From NCBI GenBank assembly GCA_964400015.1, contig CAYNRR010000004.1, positions 1 to 64,000 on the forward strand: 64,000 bases of DNA, read 5' to 3'. This document shows positions 54,304 through 63,600 of this stretch, piece by piece; position 1 is the first letter of the stretch, and every line of letters starts with the position of its first letter. The position numbers and the translations under genes are program-made. The stretch comes from UBA1234 sp964400015 (lineage in GTDB: Bacteria; Bacillota; Clostridia; TANB77; UBA1234). A model generated the notes under the pieces. That model had not been told where the DNA came from. It was given only the letters and a program-made list of their open reading frames with translations, and did no database searches.

Positions 54304-55542
54304 TTATCTTTTTCCCATCATCAAACTCGCTACTAATGTAGTAAATGGAATAGTTGTAACCAATCCAAAGCTACCTGCTATTGCTCTAAGAATTTCCTCT
54401 AATAACATCTCTGAATTTATTATATGTCTAAAGTTATCTCCCGTAACCATCAAAAGCATTACCAAAACTATTGATCCACCCATATATGCAAGGATAAGAG
54501 TATTAGTCATTGTTCCCATCATATCTTTACCAATATTCATTCCTGCTTTCATCATTTTCTTTACAGAAATATCTGGGTTTTCCTCTTTTAGTTCATTAAG
54601 TGCTGAAGCTATTGACATACTAACATCCATACATGCACCTAATGCACCAATAATTATTCCTGCATATAATAGACCTTTAAAATCATATGAAACAGATTCG
54701 CCTACACCATTATTATAGATCATTTGTTGACTTAAAGAACCTGCTTCTTCACTTATTCCTGACAAGTTCATTATGCTTCCAAAAATTATAGCAAATATTG
54801 CAGATATTATAATTCCACCACTAGTTCCTGCAATAGCAACAAATGCTTTTTTATTTATTCCAGAAATTATAAATAACGCTACGAAGGTTATTATTACCGA
54901 AACAATCGTAGTAACAAGCAAAGGATTTTCACCTCTTATTAGCCTTGGTAAAACACCATAAAAAATAGCTAAAACTGTAAGTATTAAACTCACTAAAGCT
55001 TTAACACCTTTCTTGCCACCAATTACAATTATAGCTAAGGAATATAAACCTAAAACTGCAATAATCCATATAGAATTATCTTTTTCAGAAATTGCTGTGT
55101 CAATTATTTTCCCTTCAAGGATCGTAGCATATACAATAACTCTATCGCCTTCTTTTAAAGGTTTACTCATTTCTTCTAATCCCGTATAATATGAAAGCGA
55201 ATGTCTTATTTTCTTAACAGTATTATATCCATCATCTTTTATACTAACTTTGACATCTTGATATGAAAGTGTATAATAATCATTCTCTTCTGTGTAAATT
55301 TCTCCAGCTTCTTCAACAACGCCTTTTAAATACTTGTACTTAATTTTTGAATATATCTCTGAATAATCTTCTGAATATTCATCTGAGTAATCTTCTAAGT
55401 AATCATCCGAATAATTTTGCGAATAATTTTCCGAATATCCAAAACTATCTGATTCATCTAAAAAATCATCTATATAATCAGTTGCATACGCAACTTGAGA
55501 AACTGCAATAAGCATTACTAAAAACAAAAAAAATTTTTTCAT
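54304..55542 (-). CDS. YibE/F-family membrane protein with Tyr/Ser/acidic repeats
   Basis: About 412 residues. Signal peptide (1-20), an extracytoplasmic domain with an OB-like region (KGVVEEAGEIYTEENDYYTLSYQDVKVSI and EGDRVIVYATILEGKI), then seven or so membrane helices with the YibE/F core (VLTVLAIFYGVLPRLIRGENPLL and GALGACMDVSMSIASAL). Residues about 28-65 are short repeats of YS-(E/D)-x (YSENYSQNYSDDYLEDYS), unusual for the family. Function unknown. I use the ATG after AGGAGTG at 55542; the frame continues to 55569. Confidence 0.87.
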   Translation of the reverse strand: MKKFFLFLVMLIAVSQVAYATDYIDDFLDESDSFGYSENYSQNYSDDYLEDYSDEYSEDYSEIYSKIKYKYLKGVVEEAGEIYTEENDYYTLSYQDVKVSIKDDGYNTVKKIRHSLSYYTGLEEMSKPLKEGDRVIVYATILEGKIIDTAISEKDNSIWIIAVLGLYSLAIIVIGGKKGVKALVSLILTVLAIFYGVLPRLIRGENPLLVTTIVSVIITFVALFIISGINKKAFVAIAGTSGGIIISAIFAIIFGSIMNLSGISEEAGSLSQQMIYNNGVGESVSYDFKGLLYAGIIIGALGACMDVSMSIASALNELKEENPDISVKKMMKAGMNIGKDMMGTMTNTLILAYMGGSIVLVMLLMVTGDNFRHIINSEMLLEEILRAIAGSFGLVTTIPFTTLVASLMMGKR

Positions 55543-55574
55543 ATTCTCACTCCTAATATAAATTATCATAAATA

Positions 55575-55603
55575 ATTTTACTACTTAGAAGCGTTGAAAT
55601 CAA
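55575..55603 (-). promoter_or_regulatory. Promoter of the yibE/F-protease pair
   Basis: TTGATT (55598-55603), 17 bases, TAAAAT (55575-55580) on the minus strand. Confidence 0.65.
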
Positions 55604-55630
55604 TTTATGTCATCAAATATTTACAGTATT

Positions 55631-56500
55631 TTATCTTGTTCTTATATAGTTTTCTTCATCTATTTTTTTAATTACTCCTGCGACTTCTAGCATAACCAAT
55701 TTAGCTAAAACTTTATTGGCTGGTTCTCCTACGCTCACACATATTTCACTCGTATTTCGTGGATATTTTTTCACTTGTTCATAAACATTTTTTAATTCTA
55801 CATCAATTTGCACATCGCTTTCTTCTATAGCATTAAAATTTTTATTTTGAATCATTTCATATTTTTCTAAAATATCTTTAGCGTTTCGTATACAATAAGC
55901 ACCTTCTTTTAAAATCAGATTACTTCCTTCATATTGTTCATCATTTATAGCACCTGGCACTGCAAAGATTTTTTTGTTTAATGCTTTTGCGTGTTTTATT
56001 GTTATCAGTGAACCACTATTTATTTTAGCTTCAATAAGTACAACTCCCGTTGTCAGTGCCGCAATAATGCGATTCCTTTCTCTGAAATTATTAGGTAAAG
56101 ATGGATAGTCTGGTGGATATTCAGAGATAATTGCTCCACCATTTTCCACAATTTTCTCTATCATGCACTCATTTTCTTTTGGATAAATTTTTCTATGCCC
56201 TCCACCTAGGACAGCTATTGTCCTTGCATTGTTCTCCAAACATACGCTATGTGCAATCGTGTCAATTCCTCGTGCAAAGCCACTAACTACCACAATATTA
56301 TTCACTGTTAAATCTTTTGTTATATTTTGTGCAACAATTTTTCCAACTGCCGAACAATTTCTGCTCCCCACAACTGCTATTGAAAAATTTGATAAAACAT
56401 TTTCGTCACCTATTATATAAAGTTGTTTAGGGCATTTTTCTAATTGCTTTAAATTAGCTGGAAATTCTTTTGAATTTTTATCAATACATTTTATTTTCAT
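55631..56500 (-). CDS. dprA: DNA-processing protein DprA
   Basis: Loads RecA on incoming single strands during transformation. Rossmann-like core: AVVGSRNCSAVGKIVAQNI, VVSGFARGIDTIAH, TIAVLGGG, NNFRERNRIIAAL, KINSGSLITIKHA, FAVPG, and a C-terminal DprA winged-helix-like end. 289 residues. I choose the ATG at 56498-56500 after GGTG; a GTG at 56506 overlaps the yraN stop. Third gene of comM-yraN-dprA. Confidence 0.95.
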   Translation of the reverse strand: MKIKCIDKNSKEFPANLKQLEKCPKQLYIIGDENVLSNFSIAVVGSRNCSAVGKIVAQNITKDLTVNNIVVVSGFARGIDTIAHSVCLENNARTIAVLGGGHRKIYPKENECMIEKIVENGGAIISEYPPDYPSLPNNFRERNRIIAALTTGVVLIEAKINSGSLITIKHAKALNKKIFAVPGAINDEQYEGSNLILKEGAYCIRNAKDILEKYEMIQNKNFNAIEESDVQIDVELKNVYEQVKKYPRNTSEICVSVGEPANKVLAKLVMLEVAGVIKKIDEENYIRTR

Positions 56501-56502
56501 AA

Positions 56503-56898
56503 TCACCTTCTATTAAAAAAAGTTTTGTACGGATTTTCAATAATTGCATTTTTTATATGTGCAACTCTCGTTTCTTTATCGTCAAAAAGATATACCTCAA
56601 TAACATCAAATGATATTGGTGTCTCATAAATTTGATATATGTATGTATAAAACTCTGCAACTTTATAGATATGATTCTTCTTGTAATAATTTACGCTTTC
56701 TGCACCTTGACCATACTTTATTTGTTTTCTTGTTTTTACCTCAACAAATATTATTTCTTCACCATTTTTTGCAACAATATCTACTTCTCCAAACCTGCAA
56801 TAAAAATTTTTTTCGACTATTTCATAACCTTCATTTACCAAATACTCTTGTGCAATTTTTTCACCAATCGCTCCGATTTTTTTATTATTTTCTTTCAT
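56503..56898 (-). CDS. YraN-family (UPF0102) nuclease-like protein
   Basis: 131 residues with the YraN core GAIGEKIAQEYLVNEGYEIVEKNF-x-C-RFGEVDIVAKNGEEIIFVEVKTR; the G-E-(V/I)-D and E-V-K residues match the restriction-endonuclease-like fold. Sits between comM and dprA, seven bases after comM, and ends immediately before dprA, so tightly coupled. Confidence 0.95.
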   Translation of the reverse strand: MKENNKKIGAIGEKIAQEYLVNEGYEIVEKNFYCRFGEVDIVAKNGEEIIFVEVKTRKQIKYGQGAESVNYYKKNHIYKVAEFYTYIYQIYETPISFDVIEVYLFDDKETRVAHIKNAIIENPYKTFFNRR

Positions 56899-56905
56899 AT
56901 TACCT

Positions 56906-58423
56906 CTACTTCAACTCTAAATTTCTATATTGAATCGCTTCTGCTAAATGTTCCATTTGTATATTTTTACTTTCGTCTAAATCTGCTATTGTACGTGCAA
57001 CTTTTAAAATTTTCATCGTCGCCCTAGCACTAAAACCATATTTTGAAAAACTATTTTCTAAAAATTTATTTCCGAATTTATCTAATTTGCAATAATGCTT
57101 AATCATATTTTCAGTCATAGCCGAATTAACTAAAATTCCAGTCTCTCGATATCTTTCTTTTTGAATTTTTCTAGCTTTTTCAACTCTTCTTTTTATATCT
57201 TCCGACGTTTCGCTATGACAATTCCCTCTTAATTCTGTATAGTCTACTTGCGAAATTTGTATATTCATATCTATTCTATCTCGCAAAGGTCCACTAATTT
57301 TACTTCTGTATCGCTGGATTTGACTTTCTGTACAAACGCATCTTCGTTTCTTATCCATTAAATATCCACATGGGCAAGGATTCATACTCGCTATAAATAT
57401 AAAATTTGCTGGAAAAACTATTGCAGAATTCACTCTCGATATTCTTATTTCTTTTTCTTCCAGTGGAATTCTTAATATTTCCAACACTCTTTTTTCAAAT
57501 TCAGCAAGTTCATCAAAGTACAACACTCCATTATGTGCTAAACTAATTTCTCCAGGTTTAGGATTTCTTCCACCACCTGCTAATGCACTTGGAGTAATAG
57601 TATGATGTGGACTTCTAAATGGTCTTTTTTGAATTAACGCTATGTTATTATCTAACAATCCTGCAACACTATGTATCTTTGTAACTTCAACAGCTTCATC
57701 AAAAGTCAAATCCGGTAAAATTGTTTCTAATCGTTTAGCAAGCATCGACTTTCCATTTCCAGGGCTTCCAATCATCAAACAATTGTGTGCTCCCGCTGCC
57801 ACAATTTCCATTGCTCTTTTACCAACTTCTTGACCGTATACATCTTTAAAATCTATGTTATACGTTTCTATTCTATCCTTTTCATTTTTCAATAAATATT
57901 TTGAAATAGTATTTCTTGTATTTATATGTTCAATTACTTGTTGTAAATTTTGAGCAGGATATATATTTAGATTTTCTATAACACTTGCTTCATTTCTATT
58001 TTCATATGGAACAATTATATTTTTTATACCCTTTTTATTAGCTTCAATACACATAGATAAAATGCCATCAACTTTACCTATTTCACCATTCAAATGTAAT
58101 TCTCCAATAAAAATATAATCTTCTAAGTTTCCTGAATATATCACTCCCAAGTTTTTAAGAACTCCTATCGCAATTGCTAAGTCAAATGATGACCCCTCTT
58201 TCCTGGTATTTGCCGGAGCTAAATTCACTATTATTTTTTGAGCATTAAATATATATCCCGAATTTTTTATTGCTGCTCGCACACGTTCTTTTGACTCTCT
58301 AACGCTCGCATCAGGCAATCCAACAATTTCCCATGTCGGAAATCCATTGTTCATATCAACTTCAACAGTTGTTAACTGACTTTCAATTCCATTTAAAGCC
58401 ATACTATATACTTTAGTTAGCAA
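56906..58423 (-). CDS. comM: ComM/YifB-family AAA+ ATPase
   Basis: Helicase-like AAA+ protein involved in transformation. Family start MLTKVYSMALNGIESQLTTVEVD, Lon-protease-like N-domain, P-loop GSPGNGKSMLAKRL (near residue 218), Walker B region GVLYFDELAEF and cysteine cluster ASMNPCPCGYLMDKKRRCVC. 505 residues. First gene of comM-yraN-dprA; a divergent prepilin-like gene starts 118 bases away. Confidence 0.95.
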   Translation of the reverse strand: MLTKVYSMALNGIESQLTTVEVDMNNGFPTWEIVGLPDASVRESKERVRAAIKNSGYIFNAQKIIVNLAPANTRKEGSSFDLAIAIGVLKNLGVIYSGNLEDYIFIGELHLNGEIGKVDGILSMCIEANKKGIKNIIVPYENRNEASVIENLNIYPAQNLQQVIEHINTRNTISKYLLKNEKDRIETYNIDFKDVYGQEVGKRAMEIVAAGAHNCLMIGSPGNGKSMLAKRLETILPDLTFDEAVEVTKIHSVAGLLDNNIALIQKRPFRSPHHTITPSALAGGGRNPKPGEISLAHNGVLYFDELAEFEKRVLEILRIPLEEKEIRISRVNSAIVFPANFIFIASMNPCPCGYLMDKKRRCVCTESQIQRYRSKISGPLRDRIDMNIQISQVDYTELRGNCHSETSEDIKRRVEKARKIQKERYRETGILVNSAMTENMIKHYCKLDKFGNKFLENSFSKYGFSARATMKILKVARTIADLDESKNIQMEHLAEAIQYRNLELK

Positions 58424-58541
58424 ATTATCACCTTTTCCTTTTAATTTTCAAAATAGATTGCGCATAAAATTATTTTAAATTATAATTGTTTTGAGTTAGA
58501 AGATTTATGCTATCTTCCAAATATTCTTAAGGAGTGATTTC

Positions 58542-59426
58542 ATGAAAAAAAATAATGGTATCTCTTTGATATCGCTAGTAGTTACTATTGTAGTTATGAT
58601 AATACTTGCTGGTGTATCTATTTATTATGGAACTAGAGAAAATATCAATACTGCTTACGTAACTGATATGTATACTGAATTACGTAATGTTAGTGAAGCT
58701 GCTCAAGAACGTTATTTGACAAACAGAATTGATGCAAGCCGCTATCCATATGTAGGAACACCTTTATCAAGTACCAATTCAAAAGTTGTAAACAATGTAA
58801 CATATGGTGATGGATGGTATTTAATATCTCCAGAACAAACTCTTGAATTAAATTTAGAAAATGTTAGCAATGAATATATAATCAATTATGCAACTGGTGA
58901 AGTTGTTTCTTTAAAACCAATCGTTCACGAAGATAATGAATATTACACTTTAAAAGACCTTGAAGATGTTATAAATGAAGAACCACCAGAAGTTTCTAAT
59001 GATTTGTACGACGTTGCAAAAGGCATTAACAAACCTGTTTTAATTACTGGTATGATTCCTGTAAGAAATGTAAATGGGAAATGGCTAGTAACCAATGAAT
59101 CAGATGATAGATGGTATGATTATTCTGCTGAAAACAAAGTTTGGGCTAATGTAATGTTATTAGATGAAATAACAATAAGCGGTTATACAAATGAACAAAT
59201 TAGAACAGCTTCTTTAGCAGAACTTGATGGAAGAGAAGTGCAAACTTCAGGAAGTATGTTTGTTTGGTTACCACGCCATACTTCAAACGGTTCTAATATT
59301 GCATACAGTAGATTATTAAATGATTATACTGAAAATGGTTATTCATTACCTTCTTCTTTTACAAAAGATTCTAGTGAAGTAACAGGAATTTGGATTAGCA
59401 AATATGACAGTGAATATACAAAATAG
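58542..59426 (+). CDS. Prepilin-like surface protein, 294 residues
   Basis: N-terminus MKKNNGISLISLVVTIVV is a type IV prepilin-like leader: short basic stretch, Gly at 6 as cleavage site, and a hydrophobic helix of about 20 residues. The Glu usually at position 5 after cleavage is Ser/Leu here. The rest is a soluble domain, Tyr- and Asn-rich, ending with DGREVQTSGSMFVWLPRHTSN and a final GIWISKYDSEYTK. The GSMFVWLPR...WISKY pattern recalls enzyme or sugar-binding domains of FGE type, but I cannot confirm that. ATG follows AAGGAGTG. Closely resembles the giant protein's N-terminus (GITMMSLVITIVV). Confidence 0.75.
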   Translation: MKKNNGISLISLVVTIVVMIILAGVSIYYGTRENINTAYVTDMYTELRNVSEAAQERYLTNRIDASRYPYVGTPLSSTNSKVVNNVTYGDGWYLISPEQTLELNLENVSNEYIINYATGEVVSLKPIVHEDNEYYTLKDLEDVINEEPPEVSNDLYDVAKGINKPVLITGMIPVRNVNGKWLVTNESDDRWYDYSAENKVWANVMLLDEITISGYTNEQIRTASLAELDGREVQTSGSMFVWLPRHTSNGSNIAYSRLLNDYTENGYSLPSSFTKDSSEVTGIWISKYDSEYTK

Positions 59427-59434
59427 TTTTTCAG

Positions 59435-59459
59435 ACTCGCTATTATAGCGAGTTTTTTA
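59435..59459 (+). terminator. Terminator after the prepilin-like gene
   Basis: Perfect 8-bp stem ACTCGCTA / TAGCGAGT, 3-base loop, T-run. Confidence 0.9.
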
Positions 59460-59469
59460 TATAAAAAAT

Positions 59470-59508
59470 GGAGGTACTCTAAAATATAATATTTTAGAAT
59501 GTACCCCC
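59470..59508 (-). terminator. Terminator after gyrA
   Basis: Stem of GGTAC-x-CTAAAAT with ATTTTAG-x-x-GTACC, followed by Ts on the minus strand. Confidence 0.75.
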
Positions 59509-59522
59509 ATTATTATTTATCT

Positions 59523-61967
59523 TTATTGATTATATTTGTCTAAATATTCTGTTTCATTAACTCTTGCTATACTTACTACTTTTCCACCATCTGTAGTTCT
59601 CATTAGTGTAACACCTTGTGTTGAACGTCCTAGTATACTAATATTTTGTACTTCTAGTCTAATAACTACACCAGCATCTGTTATTAACATTATTTCATCG
59701 TCTTCATTTACAACTTTTACTCCAACAACCTTACCAGTCTTTGGTGTTGTCTTGTATGTAATTACGCCTTTTCCAGCTCTAATTTGTACTCTATACTCTG
59801 AAACTTCTGTTCTCTTTCCAAAACCATTTTCAGTAATAGCAAGTAAGTATGTCTTCTCATGATAAATTGGTTCCATACCTACAACATAATCATCTTTTTC
59901 TAGTCTTATTCCAATTACACCTTGTGATACTCTTCCCACAGCTTTAACATCGCTTTCTGCAAATGTTATACTCATACCTTCATGTGTAACCAAAACTATA
60001 TTTCTTTCTCCATCTGTCAATCTAACATTTATTAGCTCATCGCCATCTTTTAATGATATTGCTTGCAATCCTGTTTTTCTAGATGAATTGTATTCCATCA
60101 ATGCTGTTTTCTTAACGATACCATTCTTTGTTGCCATCAATAAATATTGACCCTCAACAAAAGCATGTATTGGAATTACAGCAGTTACTTTTTCATCGCC
60201 ATCTAATTGTAGCAAGTTTACAATCGCTGTTCCTTTAGCAGTTCTACCAGCTTCAGGTATTTCATATCCTTTTAAGCGATATACTTTACCTTTATTAGTG
60301 AAGAACATTATCATATCATGTGTAGAAGTAACAAATAATTGTTCAACAAAATCTTCTTCTCTTGTTTGAATTCCTGTTATTCCTCTTCCACCTCTTCTTT
60401 GAGTTTTGTAAGTGTCTACAGGCATTCTCTTTATGTATCCAAAATGTGTAAGAGCAACTACTGTATTTTCTTCTTCGATTAAGTCTTCATCATCTAAGTC
60501 GCCATCATCTTTAATAATTTGTGTTCTTCTTTCATCGCCATACTTATCTTTCATCTCTAATAATTCTTCTTTGATGATATCACATACAAGTTTTTCACTT
60601 GCCAATATAGCTCTATATTTTTCAATCAATTCCATCAATTGTTTATATTCTTCTTCAATCTTTTCTCTTTGTAAGCCTGATAAAGTTTTCAATCTCATTT
60701 CTAGAATTGCATTTGCTTGTGCTTCTGAAAGACCAAAGCGTTTCATCAATCTTTCAGCAGCATCATCATATGCAGCACGAATTATTTTTATAATTTCATC
60801 AATGTTATCAATTGCAATTCTTAATCCCTCTAATATATGAGCTCTTGCCAAAGCTTTATCTAAATCAAATTTTGTTCTTTTTACAACAACATCTTTTCTA
60901 TGATCAATATAACATTCAAGCATTTCTCTTAATGTCAAAACTTTTGGTTTTCCATTAACTAATGCTAGCATTATTGCTCCAAAAGTATCTTGCATTTGTG
61001 TGTTTTTATACAATTGATTTAATATGATACTTGGATTAGCATCTCTCTTAAGTTCGATTACTATTCTCATACCTTGACGGTCTGATTCATCTCTTAAATC
61101 TGAAATACCCTCTATTCGTTTGTCTTTTACCAAATCTGCTATATGTTCAATTAGTCTTGCTTTATTAACTTGATATGGTAACTCAGAAACAACAATTCTA
61201 TAACGTCCATTTCCATGTTCCTCAATCTCAGCTTTTGCACGAACAATTATTTTTCCTCTACCTGTTGTATAAGCATCTTTTATGCCTTCTCTACCTAATA
61301 TAAGTGCACCCGTAGGAAAATCCGGTCCTTTTATCTCGGCCATAATTTCTTCGTCTGTGACATTATCTTGATCAATTAGTTTTACTAAAGCATTTACTAC
61401 TTCTGTCAAATTATGAGGTGGCACGTTTGTAGCCATACCAACAGCAATACCTGATGAACCATTTACAAGTAAGTTTGGTATTTTTGATGGTAAAACTACT
61501 GGTTCTAACAATTTTTCATCATAGTTTGGCATAAAATCTACTGTGTTTTTATCAATATCTGCAAGCATTTCTACTGATATTTTAGGCATCTTTGCTTCTG
61601 TGTACCTCATAGCAGCAGGGCTATCACCGTCAACACTACCAAAGTTACCATGTCCATTTATTAGTCTATATCTCAAAGAAAAGTCTTGAGCCATTCTTAC
61701 TAAAGCATCATATATTGAAGCATCACCATGTGGATGATACTTACCCATAACCTCACCAACGATATACGCTGATTTTCTAAAAGGTTTCTCTGGTGTAAGA
61801 CCAAGTCCATCCATAGCATATAAAATTCTTCTATGAACTGGCTTTAGCCCATCTCTAACATCAGGAAGTGCTCTCGATACAATTACACTCATGGCATAGT
61901 CAATATAAGATTTTTTCATTTCTTTTTCTATATCAACTCGTATGATTTTTTTTGCATTTTCTTCCAT
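59523..61967 (-). CDS. gyrA: DNA gyrase subunit A
   Basis: Type II topoisomerase subunit introducing negative supercoils. RVDIEKEMKKSYIDYAMSVIVSRALPDVRDGLKPVHRRILYAM start, active-site Tyr in AAMRYTEAKM (about residue 120), GyrA-box QRRGGRG in the C-terminal beta-pinwheel (marks gyrase rather than Topo IV). 814 residues from the chosen ATG at 61967; a GTG at 62012 would add 15 residues with weak support. Single gene; gyrB is not next to it. Promoter at 62051-62079. Confidence 0.96.
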   Translation of the reverse strand: MEENAKKIIRVDIEKEMKKSYIDYAMSVIVSRALPDVRDGLKPVHRRILYAMDGLGLTPEKPFRKSAYIVGEVMGKYHPHGDASIYDALVRMAQDFSLRYRLINGHGNFGSVDGDSPAAMRYTEAKMPKISVEMLADIDKNTVDFMPNYDEKLLEPVVLPSKIPNLLVNGSSGIAVGMATNVPPHNLTEVVNALVKLIDQDNVTDEEIMAEIKGPDFPTGALILGREGIKDAYTTGRGKIIVRAKAEIEEHGNGRYRIVVSELPYQVNKARLIEHIADLVKDKRIEGISDLRDESDRQGMRIVIELKRDANPSIILNQLYKNTQMQDTFGAIMLALVNGKPKVLTLREMLECYIDHRKDVVVKRTKFDLDKALARAHILEGLRIAIDNIDEIIKIIRAAYDDAAERLMKRFGLSEAQANAILEMRLKTLSGLQREKIEEEYKQLMELIEKYRAILASEKLVCDIIKEELLEMKDKYGDERRTQIIKDDGDLDDEDLIEEENTVVALTHFGYIKRMPVDTYKTQRRGGRGITGIQTREEDFVEQLFVTSTHDMIMFFTNKGKVYRLKGYEIPEAGRTAKGTAIVNLLQLDGDEKVTAVIPIHAFVEGQYLLMATKNGIVKKTALMEYNSSRKTGLQAISLKDGDELINVRLTDGERNIVLVTHEGMSITFAESDVKAVGRVSQGVIGIRLEKDDYVVGMEPIYHEKTYLLAITENGFGKRTEVSEYRVQIRAGKGVITYKTTPKTGKVVGVKVVNEDDEIMLITDAGVVIRLEVQNISILGRSTQGVTLMRTTDGGKVVSIARVNETEYLDKYNQ

Positions 61968-62050
61968 TTTTCTTATCCCAACTTTCGTATAAATTAAGTC
62001 AAAAAGTTCCACAAAACCTTACGCGTAAAACTATTTGCTTTAACACATAA

Positions 62051-62079
62051 ATTATACTAAATCAGGGTATTTTATGCAA
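62051..62079 (-). promoter_or_regulatory. Promoter of gyrA
   Basis: TTGCAT (62074-62079), 17 bases, TATAAT (62051-62056) on the minus strand. Confidence 0.65.
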
Positions 62080-62148
62080 GGAAATTTTGCCTTTTTTCTT
62101 TATTTATTGCCTATTACAAGTATATTTATGTATACGCATTCTATTGGT

Positions 62149-62613
62149 TTAAGAATATATTTCATCTATCGCAACATTTTTAGTATCTTTGATAATTTTT
62201 TTCGCTTCGGAAGGGAGCTTCTTCATCGAATTTAATAATGTATCACTTGCTTTTTTATAAAAAGTTTTTGAATCCTTATCTTTTATAGCTTTTACTACCT
62301 TTTTTCCATCATTATAAGTTGAGTAATTTACTTTATATTTTTTCTTTAAAAAATTTTTAATACTAGAATCTAGGAAAGCAAGTGCCGTTTTAAAAGCCAC
62401 CCTTTTTACCTTAGGCATTACAGTATTAGAATTTGTTTTTTCTTTTTCCACACTATTGTTTTCATTTTTCACTTCTTGAATTACTATACTTTTTTCAGAG
62501 CCTTGCGACACTTTTAACTGTAATTCTTTTTCTTTTAAAACTTCATTCATTTTGTTTATTATTTTTTCATCATTTAAAGTTTTTTCTAACAAGTTTTCCG
62601 TGTTTTTGTCCAA
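62149..62613 (-). CDS. Lys-rich hypothetical protein in the Tad-like locus
   Basis: 154 or so residues, strongly charged, with many Lys and Asn: likely coiled coil at the start (LEKTLNDEKIINKMNEVLKEKELQLK) and a basic C-terminal half (FLKKKYKVNYSTYNDGKKVVKAIKDKD). No family recognised. The TTG at 62613 is the only standard start, but AAGGAGG (62643-62649) lies eight bases before an in-frame ATA (62632-62634) that would give IKLEINTLDKNTENL. So the true start may be an AUA or a mutated ATG. It is the last gene of the leftward Tad-like run. Confidence 0.6.
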   Translation of the reverse strand: MDKNTENLLEKTLNDEKIINKMNEVLKEKELQLKVSQGSEKSIVIQEVKNENNSVEKEKTNSNTVMPKVKRVAFKTALAFLDSSIKNFLKKKYKVNYSTYNDGKKVVKAIKDKDSKTFYKKASDTLLNSMKKLPSEAKKIIKDTKNVAIDEIYS

Positions 62614-62652
62614 CGTATTTATTTCTAGTTTTATCGTTTTATCCTCCTTAGT

Positions 62653-63600
62653 TTAATAATCTAATTTTTTCACCTTTTCAGATAAATATAGCAGTATCCA
62701 TATACTTAAGAAATTCCAATATAGAATTACATTTCCTATAAGAGTATTTTTTATTATCATATAATTTTCATTATTGTTTTTTACAAAGTTCATATACACA
62801 AATATATTAAGCAATACTAATATAAATAAAACTATTCGTGCACCTTGAGTTTCTTGTTTTCTTTTCGCTTTTTCTTTTTGTAATTCATTTATCGTATGAT
62901 AAGTCTTGTCTATAAGTGTTGTAAAATCTCCACCAAAAACATAACAATATTCTAAATTTGAAAAGAATTCTTTAAATTGAATAACGTTAATTTTTTCTTT
63001 TAAATGTTCTATAGCTTTTTCAAACTTTATTCCACTATTCAATTCCAAATTAAATTTATCGATATATGATTGAAGTGGTTGTATTGTTTCTACATTTTTC
63101 AAAGCACCAATAACATCATTACTTATTTTTGTGTAATTTTTTAGTTGTAGCAAAAAGTTCAAAAAAACTTTTTCTAATTTTTCAGCCTTATATGTTCCAA
63201 TAGCTTTCAAAGCCATAAATGGAATTAAAATCGTAGGTAGGGCTATAATCAACGATACTCCCGGAATTTTAAATATATATAACGCAACTATATCTGAAAT
63301 CACAAAGCAAATTATACCGGCAATTATGAGCGTAAAACTGTTAATAAAAATGTTCTTTTCTAAAGCTGCTCTATCAATCAAAAGATTTATTTTATAAATC
63401 AAATTGAATTTTTCCGTAATTTTTACTTTTTTACTTTTATCGTATCTTTTCAAAAATTCTTTATAATAAAATTCATTTTTTGTATCAAGATATTTACTAA
63501 TTTTCTCTAATATTTTTCTTTGATAGAAATTTTCCACAATTAAATATATCGATATTCCTAAAAGTGCAATAAATATTATTTTCATAAAATCACTCACCAT
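62653..63600 (-). CDS. TadB/GspF-like membrane platform protein
   Basis: Inner-membrane platform of a Tad or type II secretion-type machine. About 315 residues: N-terminal helices (8-25 and around 90-130), GspF/TadB domain at about 150-270 (FLLQLKNYTKISNDVIGALKNVETI and FSNLEYCYVFGGDFTTLIDKTYHTI), then two C-terminal helices. Starts inside the last codons of the cpaF-like gene (overlap 11 bases); an in-frame ATG at 63585 after GGTGAG is an alternative start. Normally paired with TadC; only one such gene is seen here. Confidence 0.83.
   Translation of the reverse strand: MVSDFMKIIFIALLGISIYLIVENFYQRKILEKISKYLDTKNEFYYKEFLKRYDKSKKVKITEKFNLIYKINLLIDRAALEKNIFINSFTLIIAGIICFVISDIVALYIFKIPGVSLIIALPTILIPFMALKAIGTYKAEKLEKVFLNFLLQLKNYTKISNDVIGALKNVETIQPLQSYIDKFNLELNSGIKFEKAIEHLKEKINVIQFKEFFSNLEYCYVFGGDFTTLIDKTYHTINELQKEKAKRKQETQGARIVLFILVLLNIFVYMNFVKNNNENYMIIKNTLIGNVILYWNFLSIWILLYLSEKVKKLDY

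Noticed and set aside
58542..59426. Formylglycine-generating enzyme or sulfatase-modifying factor
   Set aside because: Only a short FVWLPR...WISKY resemblance; no conserved cysteines or further motifs.
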